From contig VWPU01011410.1 in assembly GCA_013398955.1 (NCBI GenBank), forward strand, positions 1 to 64,000: 64,000 nt of DNA. The letters are read 5' to 3'. Position numbers and translations under genes: made by a program. Source of the DNA: Callaeas wilsoni (taxonomy: Eukaryota; Chordata; Aves; Passeriformes; Callaeidae). Shown one piece after another: positions 37,001-46,300 of this stretch (the stretch's first letter is position 1; each line of letters begins with the position of its first letter). A model generated the notes under the pieces. The model ran no database searches and was not told the origin of the DNA. It worked only from the letters and a program-made list of their open reading frames with translations.

Positions 37001-37187
37001 AGATTTCCCTGAAGTTCCAGAGCAGATGGATCCTACACGTATAAGAGATTAAAATGCAGCTCCAGCCTTTCCCAGCTTGTTCTCCCAGAGGCATGAAAGA
37101 GTGCCCCAGTGGCATCCTGTAGACTTCCAGATGCCCTGACTCCTTGTTCTGTCTCTCCCTCAGTGGCTGTGCTGCACACTGATTTGA
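6805..37187 (+). CDS. CAPN8: Calpain-8 (nCL-2), complete gene in 21 coding exons
   Basis: This encodes a calcium-activated cytosolic cysteine endopeptidase. In mammals CAPN8 is stomach-enriched, acts in surface mucous cells with CAPN9 and is linked to mucosal defence. The 21 exons placed here sum to 2112 bases: 703 codons plus stop, the length I recall for mammalian CAPN8. Domains: N-terminal anchor, PC1 (about 45-210, Cys105 in GDCWLLAA), PC2 (about 211-355, His262 in KGHAYS, Asn286 in RNPWGEVEW), calpain beta-sandwich (about 356-514, acidic loop DEPDDDHEG) and penta-EF-hand (about 531-703). Asp96 and Glu175 match calcium ligands of the CAPN2 protease core. CAPN8 rather than CAPN2 is indicated by [10 protein letters not shown] near the start, [13 protein letters not shown], and the WLCC-type C-terminus. 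All borders are GT...AG and all phases agree. No stop or frameshift is seen, so the gene appears intact. The coordinates span introns; exons are listed separately. Confidence 0.95.
7042..9202 (+). other. CAPN8: CAPN8 intron 1
   Basis: A 2161-base U2-type intron, GTAAGAG...TTTGCAG. I recognise no gene, RNA or clear repeat in it. Confidence 0.8.
9203..9272 (+). CDS. CAPN8: CAPN8 exon 2 (residues 80-103)
   Basis: A 70-base exon, the usual calpain exon 2 size. It encodes [19 protein letters not shown], including Asp96, which corresponds to a calcium ligand of the CAPN2 protease core. It is bounded by TTTGCAG and GTATGTA and ends one base into the Gly103 codon. Confidence 0.95.
11171..11203. repeat. 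TC/GCTC microsatellite
   Basis: A pure pyrimidine-rich CT run with GCTC interruptions, followed by a short CA stretch and then a purine-rich A/G stretch at about 11217-11240. Confidence 0.9.
13161..13200. repeat. TG/TA dinucleotide microsatellite
   Basis: A TGTGTG run passes into TATATA runs with small interruptions and ends in CACAC. It lies within CAPN8 intron 2. Confidence 0.85.
15756..16204 (+). mobile_element. Solo LTR of an endogenous retrovirus, copy 1 (sense to CAPN8)
   Basis: A 449-base unit begins TGATGCCTTA and ends AAGGCATCA, an inverted TG...CA terminus as in retroviral LTRs. Flanks CAGG (15752-15755) and TAGG (16205-16208) resemble a 4-base target duplication with one change. 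An octamer ATGCAAAT (16021-16028) lies in the putative U3 and a poly(A) signal AATAAA (16135-16140) lies 64 bases before the end. A second copy at 26284-26725 is about 92% identical by eye. No retroviral gene adjoins it, so this is a solo LTR. Confidence 0.85.
17424..17542 (+). CDS. CAPN8: CAPN8 exon 3 (residues 103-142), catalytic cysteine
   Basis: A 119-base exon carrying [15 protein letters not shown] with nucleophile Cys105, then DYAGIFHFQ. It is bounded by TTTTTAG and GTACCTG and ends in phase 0. The size equals the usual calpain exon 3. Confidence 0.96.
18654..18787 (+). CDS. CAPN8: CAPN8 exon 4 (residues 143-187)
   Basis: A 134-base exon encoding [19 protein letters not shown] and [15 protein letters not shown]. 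Glu175 matches a protease-core calcium ligand. It is preceded by TTTCCCTCAG. The donor must be taken as AA/GTACGG so that Lys187 is completed by the first base of exon 5. The exon is GC-richer than its surroundings. Confidence 0.95.
19093..19261 (+). CDS. CAPN8: CAPN8 exon 5 (residues 187-243)
   Basis: A 169-base exon encoding [19 protein letters not shown] and [11 protein letters not shown], then GSLLGCSID. It crosses from PC1 into PC2. It is bounded by CCCACAG and GTAAGAG. A decoy CAG at 19046-19048 upstream was rejected because only the 19093 start keeps the frame. Confidence 0.95.
20148..20231 (+). CDS. CAPN8: CAPN8 exon 6 (residues 244-271), catalytic histidine
   Basis: An 84-base exon encoding [19 protein letters not shown] with catalytic His262. 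It is bounded by GCTCCAG and GTAAGCC in phase 0. Confidence 0.96.
21041..21126 (+). CDS. CAPN8: CAPN8 exon 7 (residues 272-300), catalytic asparagine
   Basis: An 86-base exon encoding [19 protein letters not shown] with catalytic Asn286 and the conserved Trp288. It is bounded by CTTTTAG and GTAGGTT and ends two bases into the Asn300 codon. Confidence 0.96.
22484..22558 (+). CDS. CAPN8: CAPN8 exon 8 (residues 300-325)
   Basis: A 75-base exon encoding [19 protein letters not shown] then DDGEFW, part of the PC2 calcium-binding region. It is bounded by GTCTGCAG and GTGAGAA. Confidence 0.95.
23558..23718 (+). CDS. CAPN8: CAPN8 exon 9 (residues 325-379)
   Basis: A 161-base exon encoding [14 protein letters not shown] and [15 protein letters not shown]. 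It spans the end of PC2 and the start of the beta-sandwich domain. It is bounded by TGTGCCAG and GTAAGGA. Confidence 0.95.
24430..24605 (+). CDS. CAPN8: CAPN8 exon 10 (residues 379-437)
   Basis: A 176-base exon encoding [20 protein letters not shown], the acidic loop of the beta-sandwich domain, then [19 protein letters not shown]. It is bounded by ATTCTTAG and GTAAAAG in phase 0. Confidence 0.95.
24606..27059 (+). other. CAPN8: CAPN8 intron 10
   Basis: A 2454-base intron, GTAAAAG...CTTTCAG. It contains an antisense solo LTR (26284-26725). A 30-base region near 25572-25601 repeats GACTCTTAAG. No other gene is recognised. Confidence 0.8.
26284..26725 (-). mobile_element. Solo LTR of the same endogenous retrovirus family, copy 2 (antisense to CAPN8)
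   Basis: A 442-base unit begins TGATGCCTT and ends TAAGGCATCA on the + strand. It is the reverse complement of the LTR at 15756-16204. A perfect 4-base duplication TGGT flanks it (26280-26283 and 26726-26729), as expected of a gammaretrovirus-like (ERV1) integration. The octamer (ATTTGCAT at 26460-26467) and the inverted AATAAA (26348-26353) are kept. About 36 substitutions plus one 8-base indel separate the copies by hand count. No internal retroviral sequence adjoins it. Confidence 0.87.
27060..27071 (+). CDS. CAPN8: CAPN8 exon 11, 12-base micro-exon (residues 438-441)
   Basis: The exon ATTCCTCAGGAG encodes IPQE. It lies between CCTTTCAG and GTATGTAG, with a T/C-rich tract upstream. Conventional calpains have a 12-base exon at this point encoding VPxE, and its phase 0 on both sides joins exon 10 (SLYQ) to exon 12 (LENST). 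It is too small for gene finders and was placed from the family's exon structure. Confidence 0.9.
27072..28823 (+). other. CAPN8: CAPN8 intron 11
   Basis: A 1752-base intron, GTATGTA...CCCACAG. It holds a short three-copy repeat (28183-28238); nothing else is recognised. Confidence 0.8.
28183..28238. repeat. Short imperfect tandem repeat (15-base unit)
   Basis: Three copies of TATATTGGTATTAAG or a near variant lie at 28183-28197, 28198-28212 and 28224-28238. Confidence 0.85.
28824..29035 (+). CDS. CAPN8: CAPN8 exon 12 (residues 442-512)
   Basis: A 212-base exon encoding most of the second half of the beta-sandwich domain: [38 protein letters not shown]. It is bounded by CCCCACAG and GTGAGTA and ends two bases into the Gln512 codon. 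It is GC-richer than the flanking introns. Confidence 0.95.
29643..29679 (+). CDS. CAPN8: CAPN8 exon 13 (residues 512-524)
   Basis: A 37-base exon encoding [12 protein letters not shown], the linker between the beta-sandwich and the EF-hand domain. It is bounded by TTCCTTAG and GTGAGAT. Only this reading restores phase 0 for exon 14. Confidence 0.9.
30318..30383 (+). CDS. CAPN8: CAPN8 exon 14 (residues 525-546)
   Basis: A 66-base exon encoding [16 protein letters not shown], the start of the penta-EF-hand domain (EF1 helix). It is bounded by CCTCTAG and GTAAGTG in phase 0. Confidence 0.95.
31291..31348 (+). CDS. CAPN8: CAPN8 exon 15 (residues 547-566)
   Basis: A 58-base exon encoding [21 protein letters not shown]-hand 1. 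It is bounded by TGTCCAG and GTAAGTG and ends one base into the codon for Arg566. Confidence 0.95.
31857..31921 (+). CDS. CAPN8: CAPN8 exon 16 (residues 566-587)
   Basis: A 65-base exon encoding [20 protein letters not shown], ending on the first residue (Asp587) of the EF-hand 2 loop. The acceptor is TTGTACAG. The donor is the non-standard GTATCCTTT, which matches the U12-type consensus. Confidence 0.95.
31922..31930 (+). other. CAPN8: U12-type 5' splice site
   Basis: GTATCCTTT follows exon 16 directly (TTAGAT/GTATCC). The known minor-class GT-AG donor consensus is RTATCCTTT. Confidence 0.8.
33124..33130 (+). other. CAPN8: U12-type branch site
   Basis: CCTTAAC matches the core of the U12 branch-site consensus TCCTTAAC, and its distance to the acceptor is in the usual 10-15 base range. 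Confidence 0.75.
33140..33208 (+). CDS. CAPN8: CAPN8 exon 17 (residues 588-610)
   Basis: A 69-base exon encoding [20 protein letters not shown]. With Asp587 from exon 16 it forms EF-hand 2 (loop 587-598), with the calcium ligands in place. The donor is GTAACAT, in phase 0. Confidence 0.93.
34501..34579 (+). CDS. CAPN8: CAPN8 exon 18 (residues 611-637)
   Basis: A 79-base exon encoding [21 protein letters not shown]-hand 3 (canonical loop 617-628), then RNALREAG. It is bounded by TGCCACAG and GTGAGTG. Confidence 0.95.
35473..35592 (+). CDS. CAPN8: CAPN8 exon 19 (residues 637-677)
   Basis: A 120-base exon encoding [18 protein letters not shown], then [14 protein letters not shown]-hand 4. It is one codon longer than the 117 bases I recall for other family members; the extra residue lies in the loop between Cys654 and Asp661. 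It is bounded by GCCCTCAG and GTGAGTG. Confidence 0.94.
36182..36240 (+). CDS. CAPN8: CAPN8 exon 20 (residues 677-696)
   Basis: A 59-base exon encoding [21 protein letters not shown]-hand 5, the dimerising EF-hand of calpains. It is bounded by ACATTTCAG and GTGAGGC, in phase 0. Confidence 0.94.
37164..37187 (+). CDS. CAPN8: CAPN8 exon 21, terminal coding exon (residues 697-703 and stop)
   Basis: Only 24 coding bases: WLCCTLI then TGA. The acceptor is CTCCCTCAG, in phase 0. Calpain large subunits end in WLC-x3-5 from a tiny last coding exon, and a WLCC ending is typical of CAPN8. It is too short for open-frame detection and was placed from family structure. Confidence 0.92.
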   Translation, partial: WLCCTLI

Positions 37188-37370
37188 ACCATGGTCAGTC
37201 AATTCAGCAGAGACCTCTGAGGCTCCTCTGAGCATGAAACCGCTTGTTTGGCATCTCCTTGTTGTAAAAAACAGAAAGAGAAACTTCTTTTTATTCCTGG
37301 CAAGTTACTTGAAGCCAATAAAAATGATCTCCTGTCAGTTACAAAATAAATGCATTCTTAAACAAACAAA
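37188..37370 (+). other. CAPN8: CAPN8 3' UTR with two poly(A) signals
   Basis: AATAAA occurs at 37317-37322 and again at 37345-37350, 130 and 158 bases after the stop. Cleavage is expected 10-30 bases after either. The end is approximate. An AAACAAACAAAT stretch follows. Confidence 0.7.
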
Positions 37371-40300
37371 TAAACAAACCCAAGGCTGACCTCCTTTACT
37401 TTTCCTGCCCAAAGAGTCTTGCTCCATGCCATGCTGAAATCTCATCAATTTTGACTTGGCACAGATGGACCCAGGTGGCTTTGGTTTGACTTCTGACTGT
37501 GCAGCAAAGTTCAGCGGTGTTCAAAATCCTGGAAGGGATCTCCATTGCTGCAACATCCAGCATATGTTTTACTCCATGCTCAAGAGTGTGGGCAAAATTT
37601 ATGTTGCTGCCCTGGCAACCTCCCTTTGCAGACAATTGTCTGCTTTGGCTGTGCCAAGTGTCTGCAGAAGCTGGGGGTGAGGAGCTTGGAGGCAGATGAT
37701 GAGCTGCTGAGAGCACAGAGGATTTGGGCATAGACACAGCCCTGACGATGAGCTGGGAACCAGGAAAATGTGATGGCACTCCTCCGCAAGGCTCGGCTCA
37801 GTCCTTCAGGAGGGGGAGAGAGGATGGAAGGTCATATGCAATTTTCTGCTGTTATTTCAGCTGAGGTCTTCTCCTATGACTGCTTGTCCAATGCATGCCC
37901 AAAGATGGGATTTGGAGCTTTAGTTTAGTGAGTGACTGGAGCTCAGAAGCTCATGAAAGCAAGAAACAAAAAATGCATGTGTAGGGGGCCTAGGAGCCTG
38001 AGTATGCAAGGGATGTGCTAATGTGAATTGTAACTTAAAAAAGAAAATGAAGCTAGCTGTCTGCAACTATCTTAAACTTTGCACTGGGTCACAGTGCTAT
38101 GCTTTTCTAAGACCTTGTAAAACATTTGTCCTCTTAAAAAAAGCTCCTCTCTACATTAAATTTCACAGTATTATAAAGAGTAATATCATAGCTATGCAGG
38201 CAAGATAATCGAGCACTCTGTATTAGCAATCAGAAAATATTTCTGGAACTTGCAGTAATGATCTGACAAGACCGTGCATGTCATGGTCAATGACATGTCT
38301 TTGACACTTCTCCCCAGGAGCAGAAGGAGTGCAGGCTGACATCTGTGTCCCCAAGGCAGATGTGGGGCCAAGACTCTGTCCCTCTCTTTCTCTTCAGCGC
38401 TCTGTTTGAGAGAGGCCTTTCTCCACACCTGCTGGTTCCTAAGCTCTTTTCTTTGAGCAGGAAGAAAGCTGTTATTTGGTTCCCATTTCTGAACACAGAA
38501 TGCCTTGTGACAAACCCCACACCTACACCTCACATCTCCCAGCATTTCTTCTTGCTGCTGGCCACAGCTGTCTGACTAAAAGGGATGCACGACCTGTGTC
38601 AGTGCATGATTCTGCCTTTCTGACTGATGTCCTCTGCCAGTAAAAGAGAAATAAATATTTAGTTCAGGTTGCAGGATAAAAGCAGCCGGAGTAGGAACCA
38701 CAGGCTTTCCCCCTCTGTCCCACTGCATGTATCACTGGCCATGACCTGTGTGCGGCTGTCGTAGGTTGCCACCAGCTTCTCATGGCAGATACTTGCCTGC
38801 TGACCAACAACAGACATCTGTGTACCTCCACTTGCCTGGAAGACAGAGCTGCGTGGGGCAAGCTGAGCTCTCCAAAACCACCAGAAAATTTTGGTGATTG
38901 CTCTGCCTGTTCAGTAGGGTGAACGTGTCCTTCCCTGCTCTACATCTTGCATATGCAACGCGTCTCCTTGCTAACCATGCAGCGGGGTGAGCTGGCTGCT
39001 TGCAGCTTCAGATTTGCTTTCTGCTCACACGCGCTATTCATGAGTTCGTTCCAATTATGGTCAGAGAGGCCTCTCTCCACAGGACTGGGAAAACTCAAAC
39101 ATATGCAGAAATCCATTGCATGCTCCCACTTCTTCTTTTACAGCAAGCCAGATGCCCCCATCACAATAATTCTCAGTTATCTCAATGGCTCTCACCCTCC
39201 TGTACAGGATGGGCAGAGTGCTGCACTCCATCTTCCTTTATCTTTGGGAAGCAGGCAGCTCCAGAGGAGGCACCTCTTCTTTCATTTGTTCTTTGAGCAC
39301 AGCACTTGGCTATCAGGTCTTAGAGAACAACTACTCAAAAATAAGCCTTTTCATGGGATTGAATGTGCTTCTCCTTTTTACTTGACGCGTCTGCAAAAAG
39401 ATGATTAATGTCCACCTGATTTTCCTTCCCTATGCTGCAAGCTGAGCAAATGTCTGCGCTCATCAGTTCTCCCAGTTGGTCCTGATGGGGCAAAAATAGC
39501 TTTTGACTAAAATGCCTGCAGCAGCTTCTGTGGAAGCAGTGGGGCATGGTGAGCTGAGCCAGGGCTTGGGCATCTGGACTCTCCGCACTCTTACGCTCTG
39601 CATGTTAGCCGTGCTTCATTTTTGGAGCTGTGAAGGGCTGCAGCTCTCCTTAGATTGAGTAGCTCAGTCATGGGGAATTATAATGCAAGCAAGTCACAAA
39701 GGTTCATGAATTTGTGATCCGTTTCCTGTCACAATGAAAACTGTGCTATGTGGCATTCTCAGCACTTTATAGGTATGGCAGGCCTAAAGAGACTCCCACA
39801 GAAATTCTGCCACAGCTCTTCAGATCTTTCCTTTCTCTTTCCACTTGCCCATAGAAATGTTTTCTCCCGCACTGCAGGCTCGTGAACTGGAAACTTGAAC
39901 TCTGTACATTGCTCTGGTGAAATGAGGTTCACATTAGACTACATTCAGAGTTCCAAATGCCTTGTGCACTAATTGCTTTGTGGTTGCCCATAGAGGAACT
40001 TCCTGTGGGCATAAATCCTACCCCATCAGTATCCGACTCCAGCTTTGCACCAGAGTAAGTGTCTGCATCGTGGATAGGACAACCACAGATATTTGGGATT
40101 CTGCCTATGAGCTAGGAGAATAAAAAGAATCAACCTCATATGAGCAATTATCTCTCACCTATTCATCCTCCCAGAATGGGAGATTTACAGGGGGATCTCT
40201 CCTTTCCATCAGTGCTGGCTAATGATCAGATCCATGGTTTATGAGTAAGCATAGAAGGAGCAGTCCTTTACAAATTCCTTTTCAATCTGTATTTCAGACA

Positions 40301-43300
40301 ATCCTGCTGAACCTGACTCAATGGTATGTTTTCATTCTTCCTTTCCATACAGTTCAGACAACCAGGTGGGCCTGGAAGCACTGAGATACTGTAGGCACAT
40401 TCTTCCTTTCCATGTTATTCAGGACGCATCCAACATCCCAGCCTGCTATTGTTGTTATCCCAGGCTAAGCTTGTAGACTGGAGATTCAAACTCCATAAAA
40501 GCAGGTGAGATTCTGGGTGCAAAAGGAACCCAAATTTCAAAGCTTTTGAAGTTTCTCCACCACTAATGACGTCCCCAGCGATAGTTAATCTTTAAGTAGT
40601 GCCCTGCTCCTGCCTGACAAGCTTGTTGCCATGGTGTCTGTCTCTCTCTGTATAACTGGCACGTACAGCATAAAATCCTCTCTTTCTTTAATAGAGCAAA
40701 TTACTTCACTTGTTACTCTTGGCCACTCATTAACTCCTTCCTCAGTCTTTGAAATCTTCGATACAGCTCTCACCTGGCTTGCACTGTGTGGGCAGGAGGT
40801 GCTTGGGGAGGGTCATGTGCAAAGACAAAGAGCATGCAGCAGAAAATAATCCGTAGGAATGTATCTGGGGGATGGACTCAAGAAGTCCTGGACAAACACT
40901 GGAATAACAGCCGGGAAGAAGCTGAATGAAACAGCTTTTTGTCCATTCAGGAGCTGAACAATATCAGGAACTGGAGAAAATGTGTTCTTCTGTGACTCTG
41001 CAACTTTCAGGAAAGAAGACATGTACACTCTCTTCAAAACACACAGGGCTGACTTAGAAAAAAATGCTCTTTTGCTGTTTGGAAAAATCTGTAAAATATT
41101 GGTAGTTTTGTCTATTCGCTTACCTATAAACATGTAAAAACGACATTGTCAGCTCAAGGAGTGATTAAGGTATTTCTTCTAACCCACCTTTTATTAATTC
41201 AAAAAAACCCACAAACCACCAAACTCAAAAGTATTTTCTTTAAGTTCAAGCATGCTAGAGTGCTCCTCAATGTGATCCCTCACAAAATTAGGTTTTCCTA
41301 GGCTAGTTTAAATGGCGTAGCTTGATCTCGCTCTTACAGAGAAGATAACAGTGAGGGCCTTCTTCCAATGTCTTAAAGCATTTCAGGCTTCCCTAAATTC
41401 CCATATCCTTTTTGATAGTCTCTCTCTTATGCTCCTAAATGCACAGACTGTCACTTTTTTATCTCTGCCGTATGCTTCTTTTCAGCTGATACAGTAAAAT
41501 GTTTCAGTGTTGCTTTGTTATAGGTGAAAAACCACTGAGGCTGGTTTTGAAGGGGAACTTTCATTATCGCCCTCAGTTGCTCACTTCCTGCCAGTCAAGA
41601 CACAAGCCATACCCACATAACAGGGTCTGTACTGTGCTCCAGACCTGCCACACCACCAGCAGTTGCTGAGGTGGAGCAGCAGGAATAGCTGCAATCACTG
41701 GCAAGCATCACCCAGGTGCTCTGCTGAGGCCACCTTGGAACAGCTCACAGAACACAGGTACATGGGGCACAGAATCCCCAGAGTCCCCAAGAAAACCTTT
41801 AGTCTGCCCACACAGAAAGCACCACAAATCTTCCCAAGGATGTGTCTTCATTGCATCATAGGTACATGGGTACAGTAAACACATTTCAGTGTAAGTGGGT
41901 GTTTTCTCTGTGTCTTTACTCAGCCCTGAACCACTGAACTTCCCACCACGAATGTCACTGCCCTGGCAGTGGCATCACAGACTATGAAGAGAAAATAAGC
42001 AACCAACCTCCTTGCCACTGAGGGCCTGTATTTGGACACCGAAACTGGTTTATTTCTAAACTAGTAGTTGCCATTGCCTTTAACACCTCTGAAGGGACTT
42101 GGGCTACTTGTTTGTCTGATGAAGCTTTCAAAGGAGAAGGAGAGTAGACCAAGGCAGTGTGATATTTCTTTAATGGTAAAATCATCAGTGCTCTCTTTAG
42201 TAATGATAGGCATCCTTTTGCCACAGCTTAGCCACAGATATCACAGGATTTGGCATTTCCAGAGATTTTTGCTTTCTCTGTCTTACTTTCTCTACACACC
42301 TTAACTACTTAATTAGCCAGCACTCCTAGGCCAGTTCTTGGGCGTAGCTCTCTGGCTATCTGGACTTCAATGTTACCTGTCTTTAATGTCATCCGTGTAG
42401 GCTTGATCAGGAAAGAAAATATTTCTTCTTATTTAAAGCACTTTATTTGGTAATTGGTATGAGTAACATATCTGGCACAGTCACTAAGCCAGCCAGCTTA
42501 AAACTGTGTGTGTTTGTAAAACTCTCTGTGTTTTCCCAAGCTGTAATCACACTCTTAGACCACTGTGCAAATTTACCCAGTACACATACCAGAGCAGGTA
42601 TGATCTCTTGGGAGTTTAAAGGAGCTTTGCGACCAACACAGTTTATTTCAAATTGTGTTTTGCTGCATTCTAAAATATCATCATATTTGCTTATTAATTT
42701 GTATGGAGTTGGAGCTCAGGAAATGTGGTGCTCATCAAATGTGGGATTGATGACTGGTGGTGATTGGTGTTGTGGCAGGCAGTGGGGTGTCCCACAGGGT
42801 CTTTGTGTTGGGATGCAGCAGCATTCCCAAGGGATATTCCAGTGTGCAGGTTGTGTTACATGAAGGATGCTCCCATCTGCCTTGAGTGAAAGAATCTTTG
42901 CCGGGGAAGCTTCGCCTGGCAGATGGCAACTGTGAATACAGGAAACTAGGAAAATGTTTTCAGTTTCAGAAAGAATCACCACAGAATTAATTAAACAGAA
43001 AAAAAAAAAAAAGAAGATTACAGGAGAAATGAGAAAATTATAAAGTACCAACCTGACCTCTAATTTGTAAAGCACCTTTAGCCAAAACCCCGAGAGAAGG
43101 AGCAATCTGAAACAGCGGTGGTAAACTTACTAATAACGAAGTTGATTCCAGCAGAGAGTGCCAGCTTTCTACATGTTAATTTAATTTGAACTCATCTCAG
43201 TTTCGGGTTGGGATTTTTTGTCTGTGTGTGTGTGCTTTTATACATGCTGATAATGTTTGAATTGCAGACATGCTGGTCTAGTGCGTGAAAGCTTGAGTGA

Positions 43301-46300
43301 GAAATTATCTAACCAAATTTTAGTGTCCAAGCTGACTAGAGTACAAACAATGAACAAGCTTTATAGAGAGAGAAAATACAATTAATTTCAGAGTTTGCAC
43401 CTTGCACTCTATGGTGATACCAGTAACACGAGTAAGAAGAAAAAAATCATGATTTTTAAAATTATGTGGTTTATTATTATAGATTACTCTGGTACTGACA
43501 GATTTAATTTTCCCTGTCCTCATAAGAATCCTTGAGCCATCTCTCTCCATAGGATGCAAATACTGTTCTGTTTAAAGGATATGTCCCTTCAGTACCTGAT
43601 GTCCTATCACCATTCTGTGATACAACAGAGCTATGTAATGGTGATGTCCTACTGTCACTAGGGATGTACATTTCTTTTAACACAAGGTACATTTTGTGAA
43701 TAACATATACATGAGCATGTCTTGAATAATCACAGTGTTTGTCAAACCATGGTATTGCTTCTCTGGATTCCTACACATACAACAGGTGAAATTTCCTCAG
43801 ATACCAGGAGACTGATTTTTTATTTCAGTTTCTTTTCCTCTGAATGAACTTTTCTGGTTTGGGATTGGTGGAAGAAAAAGGTAAGTAAAGAACTGTTGGC
43901 CAGGTCTCATGCATTTAATTTAAAAGGAGCTGGTAACACAGTGATAGCGGGCTTGAAGATACTTGGTGTTTCCATCCCTAAGTACAAGATCATTTCATGG
44001 AGGGATGGAGACAGCTAAATCAGAACTCAGCAAGAGGAGGAGTGATTCTGGCTAGGCTAAAGAGGTTCACTGCATTGAGCAGAAAGTGCTCAGCATATTT
44101 TGATATTGGTTCTGATAGGCTGAAGTTTTCTGCTGTTTGTAGTAAATTATGCTCCATGACGTGGGAGTGGTCAATAGAGAAATCTGGGAATACAGCTCAT
44201 TCAGAGACACTTTATAACCAAGTACACCACCAGCAGATCTCAAAAGTACCACAGAGCTAGACAGGTCTGTGCTGCAACATGCTTTCAACCTGTACTTCCT
44301 ACGTCTACATCTAATTAATTTTCTTAATTGCATAACAGTGCTCTTCCTAATTACACTGGGGAACCACTCTTGGTTCTTTATCTGTTGCTCAGATTATTCT
44401 GGCTGTCACTGTATCAGCACAGTCCCCAGCCTAATTTCGTGCTAGCCCGCACAGACTGCTCGGGGAATGCTTGGCAGAGCCTTCAGCTGCTGCCGCGACA
44501 TCTCCCAGGCCCGGGCGGATGCCCTCACTCACACGGAGCTCCTGGCTGAGTAGGGCCATTGAAGCCATGGGACTCTCGTGGAGACGCTTACTGCGTGATG
44601 GAAGGGCACTGTTAACATCTCCTGTAAACAAGAGCCAGAGGAAGCCGTTGGCAGTGCACATCCACAGTTTTGTTGGTCCTACAATACCCAGGAGCTATGC
44701 TGTGTGTTCTTCAGTACCAACTAATTTGGGGAACAGCTAAGTCTTTATCAGCAGATGGCATGCTCCGGAAACAAGGAGAACAATTGCCCCCAAATGATGT
44801 GACAGACATGAGGAACCTCCGCCTCCAGACACCCCCATTTATCCCACCATTGTAACAGGAATACACAGGGGTGTAGGCAGGCACACAATAAAACCATGCA
44901 AGAGTAATTACAACCAGCAGTAAAAAGCCAGGTAACCCAAAATCCCAGTGTGAGGAGTCTGGTTGCCAGGGAACACACATCTCAGTGCTGCCAAATACAT
45001 CTGCCAGGTAGCGGTGCACTTTCCCTTTCACTCATACTGAAGGTAAATACCTGAAGTGTATTCCACATCTTTCAATGGCACCAGTGTGTTTTAACACAGC
45101 ATTGGTGCCTCTGGGTTTCCACTACTCCTGGTAAGTAGCTAGAGTCTGGATCCTATTGCCACTATCCCCATATTTTGCTGAAACCAGCCAAGAATTTAAT
45201 AGTAATGGTTGCTAGATTTTGTATCTCTTTTCCTCCTTTGTTTTCAAATTTTGTAAAACCTAACTTCTTAGCCAATGGGATTGCCAGGAGCTCTCTCAAG
45301 AAAACATCTGCTTTACTCCAGAAGAAGACGATGTTCAATATAATATTGAAGTAACACTCTTAAACCTCAAAGGTGATCAAAGTGATCAGTGATCAAAGGA
45401 AATAGATTTTACAAATTCTAACTAAAACGCAGGGCTTGTTGTAACTGGATCTTGTTGGTCTGCAGTATTTGGCAAGATGAGAAGAGAGGTCAGACATTTG
45501 TATAGACAAAAGGGCAATTGGTGGTTTTGTTTCAATCTTTATTGCTAAACCACCTTTTGAAAAATGACAAAACTTCATTATTTCAGGCTTTGAGCTGACC
45601 GCTAATATTAGAGATTGAGAGCAAACCTGCTGTGAAGTTTAAAATAACCCTCCATCTGTGTGGCTACTCTGAAACGCTCAATCTTGGATACTTTGAGACA
45701 GGATGGTCCGCTGGATTGACCAGAGATCCCTTCCAGGAGAACTGTGCTTGCTCCATGTTACCTCAAATAGACTTGTCCCCATCTGCTGTGCAGGTACCAC
45801 CAGTGCTTTGAATTTCACCCCTCTGGGTTGCCAGGAGCCTCTTGTCAGCTTCTGTTTTGCTGAGCAGAGAGGAGCTGACATGCCACAGAGTAGAAGGAAC
45901 TTGTGCCCTCTCAGAAAGATTTCTCTTTTCCTCTTCTTTCCTTTCCTGCTTTTACTGCACCCTAACTAATTGCTACAGAGTGATAAATCATCTGTTTATT
46001 CTTTATTTATAGATTTATAAGGCAATGAAACTGTGAAAGGTATTTGGAAAGCCCAGTTCTGGCCAATTATTGAATTGGCTGAAGTGTTTTTTGATTAGTA
46101 ACAATTACTCCAAAACCTAGAGAAGCATAATTGGGTTTTTTCCTATAAAAATAACTTACAATGTGTGGGCTTGAGGACACTAAGACATATATTAAAATTA
46201 TTTCATATAATCCTGCCAATTGAGCAAAACCTCCCTTGGTCCCTAGGGCTCCCCCAGGAAGCCCAGCATGGGGACAGCCCATGGCTCTGATTTTCAGATC

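Larger units (their letters stand above)
33209..37163 (+). other. CAPN8: CAPN8 introns 17-20 (between the listed exons)
   Basis: The introns are 1292, 893, 589 and 923 bases long with standard borders. In intron 20 a 15-base motif AATCACTATTATAAG is repeated (36314-36328 and 36335-36349). No other gene is recognised. The interval includes exons 18-20, listed separately. Confidence 0.75.
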